Origin: JAGWRI01 sp963728785
GTDB taxonomy: Bacteria; Gemmatimonadota; Gemmatimonadetes; Gemmatimonadales; Gemmatimonadaceae
DNA: 64,000 nucleotides
Reading direction: 5' to 3'
NCBI GenBank assembly: GCA_963728785.1
Contig: CAVSKV010000004.1
Location: 1,054,001 to 1,118,000, forward strand
Made by a program: the position numbers and the translations under genes. The notes under the pieces are model-generated. The model made no database searches, was not told the origin of the DNA, and was given only the letters and a program-made list of their open reading frames with translations. Shown here in pieces: positions 30,287-37,445 of the stretch (the stretch's first letter is position 1; each line of letters starts with the position of its first letter).

Positions 30287-31221
30287 ACGTTTCATGTCCC
30301 GAGTGCCGGTCCGTGTTCCGGGTGGATCCGGCCAAGCTGCCCTCAGGGCCGGTCCGGGCGCGGTGCTCTGTGTGCGGCGGGGTGATCACGGTCGTCGCCG
30401 ACGGCGTCGAAAGGGACGAGTTCGCCAGCGTACCGGCACGGGCCCCTGGGGTGCCAACGCCGCCTGCAACGCGGGCGGCGCCGCGCACGCCCATGGTGCC
30501 ACGTGCGGTGACACCCGCTCAGGCCATCCCGGCAGTCAAGCCGCCGCCTCCTCCTTTGGCAACGCCCCCGTCTCCTCGTTCGCCCGTCCAGCCGGTGGTG
30601 GCGCCGGGTGCGCTTAGGCGCCCGGCCATGACGCCGCCGTTCGCGGGGCCGCGGGGTGTCATGCAGCCGTTCGCCGGGCCCCGAAGTTCCACGCCGCCGG
30701 GGCCTCCGGCGCCGTCAGCCACTTGGCCGGTTCGTGCGCCGATGGGGCCGCCGTCCGCTGTGCCGCGTTCGCGGCCGGCGCCCACGCCTCCCGCGCCGCC
30801 GCGGCAGGCAGTGCCTCCTTCTGTGGCGCCGACGCCGACGCGAACTCCGACTCCGACTCCGACTCCGACTCCGACTTCAGCTTCTGCTCCCGCTCCGGTC
30901 GCTGCCGCGCCGGCCGTGGCGGCCGGGCCCCAGCGCATTCCGATCAACCCGTTCTTGGCCAACGATCCGAACGCCAAGGCCAAACGGCTGGCGCGAGCCC
31001 TGATTTCAGATCTTCTGGTCTACTTCCCGCAAAAGCGTGAGGAGGGGCTTCGGGACGGCACGCTCAAGGAGCTGTTCCGCGAGGAGATCAGGAAGAGCTA
31101 CGAGGAGTTCCTCGAGCAGGTCGGCCAGGCATTTGCTGAGAGCACGACGCACTTCGTGGACGCGTTGAACGATATTCTCGCCGATGGCCAGAAGGTGTTC
31201 ACGGGTCCGTACACGGGGTAG
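30283..31221 (+). CDS. MJ0042-type zinc-ribbon protein with a long proline-rich linker and a helical C-terminal domain
   Basis: A 312-residue product from GTG 30283. Residues 1-40 form a zinc ribbon (VSCPECRSVFRVDPAKLPSG, then ARCSVCGGVITV) with two CxxC pairs of the MJ0042/zinc_ribbon_5 type. Residues about 45-225 are low-complexity Pro/Ala/Thr. They include a run of Thr-Pro pairs encoded by a hexamer repeat at 30844-30875. Residues about 235-312 are helical (NAKAKRLARALISDLLVYFPQKREEGLRDGTLKELFREEIRKSYEEFLEQVG). Similar proteins with this tail occur next to signalling genes in myxobacteria. Its partner here is the GGDEF protein. Function unknown. Confidence 0.75.
   Translation: MNVSCPECRSVFRVDPAKLPSGPVRARCSVCGGVITVVADGVERDEFASVPARAPGVPTPPATRAAPRTPMVPRAVTPAQAIPAVKPPPPPLATPPSPRSPVQPVVAPGALRRPAMTPPFAGPRGVMQPFAGPRSSTPPGPPAPSATWPVRAPMGPPSAVPRSRPAPTPPAPPRQAVPPSVAPTPTRTPTPTPTPTPTSASAPAPVAAAPAVAAGPQRIPINPFLANDPNAKAKRLARALISDLLVYFPQKREEGLRDGTLKELFREEIRKSYEEFLEQVGQAFAESTTHFVDALNDILADGQKVFTGPYTG
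30844..30875 (+). repeat. In-frame hexamer repeat (CTCCGA)5 in the zinc-ribbon gene
   Basis: Five near-perfect CTCCGA units encode alternating Thr-Pro in the proline-rich linker. Because the unit is six bases, changes in copy number would alter linker length without breaking the frame. Confidence 0.8.
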
Positions 31222-31316
31222 AGCGAAACCCGCGCTGCGGCTATCTTTGACGTTGGAACGCTTGCGCCGAGCCGTCCGCGCCATTCGCGGCGGCTCGTGT
31301 CTTACCGGAGAGAGCC

Positions 31317-32424
31317 ATGGCGGAGAGCGAACGGATCAGAGCGCTGCGCGGGTACGAAGACCGCCTGTCCGAGATGCGGAGGTATCTTTGACATCGGCGG
31401 CAAGCGGGAGGCGCTGGCAGGGCTCGAGGCGCGTATGGTCGACCCGGCGTTCTGGAACGACCAGGACGCGGCGCGCGCGGTGGTGCAGCGAGTCAAGGCG
31501 CTCAAGGTCTGGGTGGAGCCGTTCCAGTCGCTGACCGCGCGCATGACGAGCGCTCTCGAGCTGGCGGAGATGCTCGACACCGAACCCGACCCGGAAATGG
31601 AGCACGACCTGGACCGCGACATCGCGCGGCTGAGCGACGAGCTCGAGGCGTTCCGGCTGCGATCCATGCTCTCGGGCCCTGATGACTTCCGCGACGCGCA
31701 GGTGGAGATCAGCGCCGGGGCCGGCGGCACGGAAGCACAGGACTGGGCGCAGATGCTCATGCGCATGTACTCGCGATGGGCGGAACGGCGCGGCTACGCG
31801 ATCGAGATCCTCGATCTGAGCGACGGCGAAGAGGCGGGGATCAAGGGGGCCGTTCTGGAGATCAAGGGCGCCTATGCCTACGGATTCCTCAAGGCCGAAA
31901 CCGGCGTGCATCGACTGGTTCGCATCTCGCCGTTCGACGCGCAGTCCAGGCGGCACACGAGCTTCGCGTCGGTATTCGTGTACCCGGTGGTGGACGACAC
32001 GATCACCATCGACATCCGCGAAGAGGATCTCAAGATGGACGTGTTCCGGGCCTCGGGCGCCGGTGGCCAGCACGTGAACAAGACGAGTTCGGCGGTGCGG
32101 CTCACGCACATCCCCAGCGGGATCGTCGTCTCGTCACAGCAGGAGCGATCGCAGCACAAGAACAAGCAGACGGCGCTCAAGATGCTCAAGAACCGCCTGT
32201 ACAAGCTCGAGGCGGAGAAGCAGGCGAAGAAGAAGGCCGAACTCGACGCGACCAAGGCCGACGTGACGTTCGGCAGCCAGATTCGCAGTTACGTCTTCCA
32301 GCCCTACACGATGGTCAACGACCATCGCACGGAACTGAAGATTCCCGACGTGCAGAAGGTCATGGACGGCGGCATCGATCCGTTCATCGAAGCGTATCTC
32401 ACCGGCGCCGGATCGGCGGCATGA
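31317..32424 (+). CDS. prfB: Peptide chain release factor 2, with programmed +1 frameshift
   Basis: RF2 ends translation at UGA and UAA. Translation from ATG 31317 gives 24 codons (MAESERIRALRGYEDRLSEM...RYL) up to an in-frame TGA at 31389-31391. The remaining 344 codons continue in the +1 frame from GAC at 31390, for 368 residues in all, close to the 365 of E. coli. The RF2 anticodon-like SPF motif is near residue 203 (RISPFDAQSRRH), and the catalytic GGQ is near 248 (ASGAGGQHVNK). The reading shift senses RF2 level. It overlaps lysS by ATGA. A TATCTT hexamer at 31242-31247 may be the -10 box. Confidence 0.97.
31378..31392 (+). promoter_or_regulatory. RF2 programmed +1 frameshift site
   Basis: A Shine-Dalgarno-like GGAGG (31378-31382), a 3-base spacer TAT, then CTT TGA C (31386-31392). 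The layout matches the classic bacterial RF2 autoregulation signal: the internal SD three bases before CUU, the UGA stop, and a C after it that weakens termination. Confidence 0.97.
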
Positions 32425-33911
32425 CGGACGATCTGAACTTCGTCCAGCAGGCGCGGCGGGAGAAGCTGGCCGAACTCGAGGCGCGCGGTGTGCGCCCGTA
32501 CGCGTACCGGTTCGCGCGCACTCACGACGCCCAGGCGGCGCTGGCGCTGCTGCCCGAGGGCACGGACGAGGGGCCGGCGGTACGCCTGGCCGGGCGCGTG
32601 GTGGCGTGGCGCGCCCACGGCAAGACGGCGTTCGCGCACATGGCCGACCAGTCCGGGCGCATCCAGGTCTATTTCAAGAAGGACACGTTGGGGGCGGATG
32701 CGTTCGCCCTCCTCGAACTCTTCGACATCGGCGACGTCATCGGCGTGAGCGGCCCGCTGTTCCGGACGCGGACCGGAGAGGTGACGGTGCGCGTGGAGTC
32801 AGTGGAGATGCTCGCCAAGTCGCTCCGGCCGCTGCCATACGGCAAGGAAGAGACGGTGGACGGCGTGACGGTGCGGCATTCCGGGTTCGCCGACGCCGAG
32901 CAGCGCTCGAGGCAGCGGTACGCCGACCTCGCCGTGCACGCCGAGGTGCGCGCGCTGTTCACGGCCCGCACGCGGATGATCGGGGCGATTCGCGGGTTCC
33001 TCGACGGGCGGGAGTTCCTGGAGGTGGAGACGCCGGTGCTGCAGCCGCTGTACGGCGGCGCGGCTGCCAAGCCGTTCGTCACGCAGCACAACGCGCTCGA
33101 CATGCCCCTTTACCTGCGCATCGCCGACGAGCTGTACCTCAAGCGACTCATCGTGGGCGGCCTGGAACGCGTGTACGAGATCGGCCATGACTTCCGCAAC
33201 GAGGGCATCGACCGGACCCACAATCCGGAGTTCACGATGCTCGAGTTCTACCAAGCGTATGCCGACTATGAGGACATGATGACGGTGGTCGAGGCGCTGA
33301 TCGCCGAGGCCGCGCGGGCGGTGGCCGCCGTGCCGGGATTCGCCGACCGGGTACCCGTGCTGTCGCCGCCCTTCCCGCGCCTCGAGTGGGTGCCGTCGCT
33401 GAATGCCGTGATGGGCCGCGACACCATGGGCCTGTCGGACGCGGAGCTGCGAGCCGAAGCGCGGCGCCACGGCGTGGAACGTTCGGACGACCTGAGCCGC
33501 GCCAAGCTGCTGGACGAACTGTTCCAGGCGCTGGTCGAAGCGAAGATCGACGCCCCGACGTTCGTGGTGGACTATCCCCACGAGTTGTCGCCGTTGGCCA
33601 AGCCGAAGCGGGGGAACCCGGCGCTGACGGAGCGGTTCGAACTGTTCGCCCGGGGGAAGGAGTTGGCCAACGCGTTCAGCGAGCTCAACGACCCCATCGA
33701 CCAGCGGGCGCGGTTCGAGGCGCAGGGACGGCTGCGGGCGGCCGGCGACGAGGAAGCCGCGGGGCCGGACGAGGACTACCTGCGCGCCATGGAGTACGGC
33801 ATGCCGCCGACCGGTGGTGTGGGCATCGGCGTCGACCGGCTGTTCATGTACCTCACCGACACGGCGAATATTCGCGACGTGATCCTCTTTCCCACGATGC
33901 GGCCGGAATGA
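32421..33911 (+). CDS. lysS: Lysyl-tRNA synthetase, class II
   Basis: LysS charges tRNA-Lys. The 496-residue protein has an N-terminal OB-fold anticodon-binding domain (AVRLAGRVVAWRAHGKTAFAHMADQSGRIQVYF). The class II catalytic core follows: motif 1 REFLEVETPVLQPLYGGAAAKPF, motif 2 ERVYEIGHDFRNEGIDRTHNPEFTMLEFYQAYADY, and motif 3 GMPPTGGVGIGVDRLFMYLTD. The start ATG 32421 overlaps the prfB stop (ATGA) and the stop overlaps lolC/E (ATGA). The prfB-lysS pairing is common. It should work on the tRNA-Lys(CTT) at 20870. Confidence 0.97.
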   Translation: MTDDLNFVQQARREKLAELEARGVRPYAYRFARTHDAQAALALLPEGTDEGPAVRLAGRVVAWRAHGKTAFAHMADQSGRIQVYFKKDTLGADAFALLELFDIGDVIGVSGPLFRTRTGEVTVRVESVEMLAKSLRPLPYGKEETVDGVTVRHSGFADAEQRSRQRYADLAVHAEVRALFTARTRMIGAIRGFLDGREFLEVETPVLQPLYGGAAAKPFVTQHNALDMPLYLRIADELYLKRLIVGGLERVYEIGHDFRNEGIDRTHNPEFTMLEFYQAYADYEDMMTVVEALIAEAARAVAAVPGFADRVPVLSPPFPRLEWVPSLNAVMGRDTMGLSDAELRAEARRHGVERSDDLSRAKLLDELFQALVEAKIDAPTFVVDYPHELSPLAKPKRGNPALTERFELFARGKELANAFSELNDPIDQRARFEAQGRLRAAGDEEAAGPDEDYLRAMEYGMPPTGGVGIGVDRLFMYLTDTANIRDVILFPTMRPE

Positions 33912-35161
33912 CACGCCTCGAGTTCGCGATCGCCTGGCGCTACCTGCGTAGCCGCCGTGGGTCGCGACTGCTTTCCCTGATCAGCGTGATCGCGATGGGC
34001 GGTGTGATCATCGGTGTGAGCGCGCTGATCCTGATCAACGGCGTGATGACGGGGCTGCAGACGGACCTCCGCGACAAGATCCTGCTGGGCAGCCCGGACC
34101 TGCGGGTGCTGACGTTCGGCGACGACCTGACGATGGCGCGGTGGGACACGGTCCTGCCGATCGTGCGCCGACAGGCCGGCGTCGTGGCCGCCGCGCCGTT
34201 CGTGCTGGTGCAGGCGATCATGACCAGCGGGCACCAGTACACGGACGGCGTGATGGTGATGGGAATCGAGCCGCAGAGCCCGCGGAATGCGCCGGTGACG
34301 GCGATCCGTACGACGGCAACGGCCGGCGACTTCACCTTCCAGACGGCCGACGGCCGCAGCCGGGGCATCGTGCTCGGCGAACGGCTGGCGACGCGGCTCG
34401 ACGTCCATCCGGGCCTCGACACGGTGACCCTGCTCTCGCTGGGCGGCAGCCGGATCTCGCCGGTGACGGGAAACATCGAGCCGCACGTGGAGCAACTGCC
34501 GGTGACCGGCATCTTCTCGAGCGGGATGTACGAATATGACAACACATATGTATTCACGTCGGTGGAGACCGCCCAGGACATCGGGCAGTTGGGCCATGAC
34601 GTGACCGGCATCGAGGTCAAGACGCGGGACCTGTGGACGGCCTCGACCGTATCCAAGGCGCTCGCCGACACGCTCGGGTACCCGTACCGCACGGAGGACT
34701 GGAGGGATCAGAATTCCTCGTTGTTTCAGGCCCTCAAGCTCGAGAAGCTGGGCATGGCGGTGATCCTGCTGCTGATCGTGCTCGTGGCGGCGTTCAACAT
34801 CGTGAGCACGCTGACCATGGTGGTGGCCGACAAGACGCGGGAGATCGGGATCCTGCGGGCGATGGGGATGCCGGCCCGGTCGATCCGCCGGATCTTCCTC
34901 CTGCAGGGCGTGGTCATCGGGCTCGTGGGCACCGGACTGGGGGTGGCGATCGGCGTGACGCTAGGGGTGGGCGTGGACCGCTACAAGCTGATCCCTCTCG
35001 ATCCGTCGATATATTTCATCGACCACCTACCGGTGACGACACAACCGTTGGACGTGGCGTGGATCGTGGTGGCGAGTTTGGCGATCGCCGCGCTGGCAAC
35101 GATCTATCCCGCGGTGCAGGCGGCGAAGCTGTATCCCGTCGAAGCAATTCGGCACGAATGA
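33908..35161 (+). CDS. lolC: Lipoprotein-releasing ABC transporter permease (LolC/LolE type)
   Basis: The Lol transporter extracts mature lipoproteins from the inner membrane for delivery to the outer membrane. The 417-residue protein has one N-terminal helix (LLSLISVIAMGGVIIGVSALILINGVM), a large periplasmic domain (about 55-265) and three C-terminal helices. These include AVILLLIVLVAAFNIVSTLTMVVADKTREIGILRAMGM, the FtsX-type coupling region. Length and layout match LolC/LolE. Only one permease gene is present, so the complex may be a homodimer with LolD, as in bacteria with LolF. It overlaps lysS and lolD by ATGA and ATGATG. Confidence 0.92.
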   Translation: MTRLEFAIAWRYLRSRRGSRLLSLISVIAMGGVIIGVSALILINGVMTGLQTDLRDKILLGSPDLRVLTFGDDLTMARWDTVLPIVRRQAGVVAAAPFVLVQAIMTSGHQYTDGVMVMGIEPQSPRNAPVTAIRTTATAGDFTFQTADGRSRGIVLGERLATRLDVHPGLDTVTLLSLGGSRISPVTGNIEPHVEQLPVTGIFSSGMYEYDNTYVFTSVETAQDIGQLGHDVTGIEVKTRDLWTASTVSKALADTLGYPYRTEDWRDQNSSLFQALKLEKLGMAVILLLIVLVAAFNIVSTLTMVVADKTREIGILRAMGMPARSIRRIFLLQGVVIGLVGTGLGVAIGVTLGVGVDRYKLIPLDPSIYFIDHLPVTTQPLDVAWIVVASLAIAALATIYPAVQAAKLYPVEAIRHE

Positions 35162-35856
35162 TGGTCCTCGAAGCGGTCGACCTGTCCAAGACGTACGTCG
35201 GCGGTGACGGCGGGCTGCTCACCGTACTGGACGGAGTGTGCCTGGAGGTGGCGGCCGGCGAGATGATTGCCATCGTCGGGGCGAGCGGGGCGGGCAAGAG
35301 CACGCTGCTCCACCTGCTCGGGGCGCTGGACGCGCCGACGCGGGGCGGGGTGCGGCTCGAGGGGCAGTCGCTGGCCGGCCTCGACGACGACGAGTTGTCG
35401 CGGCTCCGCAACGAGCGCATCGGGTTCGTGTTCCAGTTCCACCACCTGTTGCGCGAGTTCAGCGCGCTCGAGAACGTCATGATGCCATTGCGCGTGGGCG
35501 GCCGGGCGCCGGCCGTGGCGCGGGCCCGGGCAGTGGATCTGTTGGAGCGCGTGGGGCTCGGGCCGCGAATGCACCACCGGCCGGCCGAGCTGTCTGGGGG
35601 CGAGCAGCAGCGCACCGCGGTGGCGCGCGCGCTCGCCATGGCCCCGGTCATCGTCCTGGCCGACGAGCCGTCGGGCAACCTCGACCACTTCAACAGCGAG
35701 CGGTTGCACGACCTCCTGGCGTCGCTGGCCCGCGACCTGTCGATCGCGATGGTCGTGGTGACGCACAACCGGTCGCTGGCCGCGCGAGCCGATCGTGTGT
35801 TGCTGCTGGAGGACGGGGTGCTGCGTCCCACGGAATTGCACGAGGTGCTGGCCTGA
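35158..35856 (+). CDS. lolD: Lipoprotein-releasing ABC transporter ATP-binding protein LolD
   Basis: The 232-residue ATPase subunit of the Lol transporter. Walker A is GASGAGKST near residue 38-46, followed by the Q-loop VFQFHHLLREFSALENVMMPL, the ABC signature LSGGEQQR, Walker B VIVLADEPSGNLD and the switch His in VTHN. The FQFHHLLxEFxALENVxMP stretch is characteristic of LolD. Two in-frame ATGs (35158 and 35161) are possible starts, both overlapping the permease stop. The next gene begins on the last base of its stop codon. Confidence 0.94.
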   Translation: MMVLEAVDLSKTYVGGDGGLLTVLDGVCLEVAAGEMIAIVGASGAGKSTLLHLLGALDAPTRGGVRLEGQSLAGLDDDELSRLRNERIGFVFQFHHLLREFSALENVMMPLRVGGRAPAVARARAVDLLERVGLGPRMHHRPAELSGGEQQRTAVARALAMAPVIVLADEPSGNLDHFNSERLHDLLASLARDLSIAMVVVTHNRSLAARADRVLLLEDGVLRPTELHEVLA

Positions 35857-36341
35857 TGCTCTGTGACAACTGCCACGATCGCGACGCGGTGGTGCACCTC
35901 ACGCAGATCGAGAACAACAGCGTGACGCAGATTCATCTGTGCGAGCGGTGCGCCGCGGAGCGCGGCGTCGAGACGACGATCGCCGAGACCAAACATCCGC
36001 TGGGCGAGTTGCTGCACTCCGTGCAGGCGCAGATGGCGGCGCCCGAGGACCTCGGGGAGCCATGCGCCTTCTGCGGGTCGACGATGGCGGATTTCCGGGC
36101 GACGGGGCGGTGGGGGTGCGCGCGATGCTACGTGACGTTCGAAGCGCCCATGCGCGGGTTGCTGCGGCGCCTGCACGGCAGTTCTCAGCACGTGGGCGAG
36201 ACGCCGCAGGTGCCGAAATCGGAGTCGGTGGAGCGCGTAGCGAAGTTGGGTGAGCTCCGGGAGCGTTTGCGTCGGGCGATCGATGCCGAACAGTTCGAGC
36301 TGGCGGCCGATCTGCGGGACCGGATCCGGGTGCTGGAATGA
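35856..36341 (+). CDS. mcsA: McsA-like protein with CxxC zinc motifs and a UVR motif (McsB activator)
   Basis: McsA is the zinc-binding activator of the protein-arginine kinase McsB. The 161-residue protein has two N-terminal CxxC pairs (LCDNC and LCERC), two more (CAFC and CARC) that fit the double zinc-finger layout, and a C-terminal UVR motif (LRERLRRAIDAEQFELAADLRDRIRVLE). The start ATG 35856 shares one base with the lolD stop, and the end overlaps mcsB as ATGA. The order mcsA-mcsB-clpC is that of Firmicutes, but the repressor gene ctsR is absent. Confidence 0.9.
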   Translation: MLCDNCHDRDAVVHLTQIENNSVTQIHLCERCAAERGVETTIAETKHPLGELLHSVQAQMAAPEDLGEPCAFCGSTMADFRATGRWGCARCYVTFEAPMRGLLRRLHGSSQHVGETPQVPKSESVERVAKLGELRERLRRAIDAEQFELAADLRDRIRVLE

Positions 36342-37420
36342 TCGATCTCACCCTGCTCCCCGATGGAGGGGTCGGATGGCTCGACGCCTCGGGCCGCAAC
36401 GCCGACATCGTCCTCTCGACGCGCGTGCGCCTGGCGCGCAATCTCGAGGGGTTTGCGTTCACGGCCAGGGCCCGGGACGGCGAACGGCTGCGCGTGCTTT
36501 CGCAGGTGAACGCGGCGGTGGGGGAGATCAGGGTGCTGGACGGGAGCCACACGCTGCGGGTGGACGAGATGGAAGTGCTGGACCGGTTGCTGCTGCACGA
36601 ACGGCACCTGGTGAGCAAGGAGTTGGCGGGACTGGACGACCCCCATCCCCTGCGCAGCGGCGCCGCGGTGGTAGTCGGTGACCAGGTGAGCGTGATGGTC
36701 AACGAGGAGGACCACTTGCGGCTTCAGGCGATGCGGTCGGGGTTCGCACTGCCCGAGGCGTTCGCCCGGATTCGCGACGTGGAGCGTGAACTGGGAGCAC
36801 GGCTGCCCTTCGCGTATCACGCAGAATTCGGCTTTCTCACCGCCTGTCCGACCAATGTGGGCACGGGGATGCGGGCGTCCGTTCTGATCCACCTGCCGGG
36901 GCTCGTATTGACCAAGGAGATCGGAAAGGTCCTGGCGGGGCTGCAACAGATGGGCCTCACCCACCGTGGGCTCTATGGGGAGGGAAGCGAAGTCGTGGGG
37001 AATTTCTTCCAGATTTCCAACCAGACGACGCTGGGGCGGTCGGAGGAGGACCTGCTCGACCAGCTGCTCCGCGTGGTGGGGCACGTGGTGGAGCGTGAGG
37101 AGGAAGCGAGGCGTGTTCTCTTGCGGGACGCCGGTTATATTATTGAGGACAAGCTGTGGCGCGCGTTCGGCACCCTGCGGTATGCGCGGAGCCTGACGTT
37201 CGAGGAAGCGATGAACTTCCTGAGCGGGGTCCGGCTGGCCGTTGGGCTGAAACTGATCCGTGGCCTCGGTGTATATACGCTCAACAAGCTCCTGATCTTC
37301 TCCCAAGCCGCACACCTGGCGTACGCCGAGGGACGGCCGCTCAGCGAGAGCGAGACGTGTCAGGCGCGCGCGCGGTACGTACGGCACGCGCTCGAAACGG
37401 AAGCCGGATCGGCCGGATGA
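36338..37420 (+). CDS. mcsB: Protein arginine kinase McsB
   Basis: McsB phosphorylates arginine side chains, which marks proteins for ClpCP degradation in Firmicutes. The 360-residue protein has the phosphagen-kinase signatures STRVRLARNLEGFAF near 26 and CPTNVGTGMRASVLIHLPGL near 170, plus NEEDHLRLQAM and GNFFQISNQTTLGRSEEDL. The C-terminal pArg-sensing motif RDxxRA of the Bacillus enzyme appears here as TCQARA, so the first Arg and Asp look replaced. This suggests weaker allosteric autoactivation, but I rely on memory for the motif. It is followed by clpC after 25 bases. Confidence 0.92.
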   Translation: MIDLTLLPDGGVGWLDASGRNADIVLSTRVRLARNLEGFAFTARARDGERLRVLSQVNAAVGEIRVLDGSHTLRVDEMEVLDRLLLHERHLVSKELAGLDDPHPLRSGAAVVVGDQVSVMVNEEDHLRLQAMRSGFALPEAFARIRDVERELGARLPFAYHAEFGFLTACPTNVGTGMRASVLIHLPGLVLTKEIGKVLAGLQQMGLTHRGLYGEGSEVVGNFFQISNQTTLGRSEEDLLDQLLRVVGHVVEREEEARRVLLRDAGYIIEDKLWRAFGTLRYARSLTFEEAMNFLSGVRLAVGLKLIRGLGVYTLNKLLIFSQAAHLAYAEGRPLSESETCQARARYVRHALETEAGSAG

Positions 37421-37445
37421 AGCAGTTCCGGCCGGACTCGAGGGG

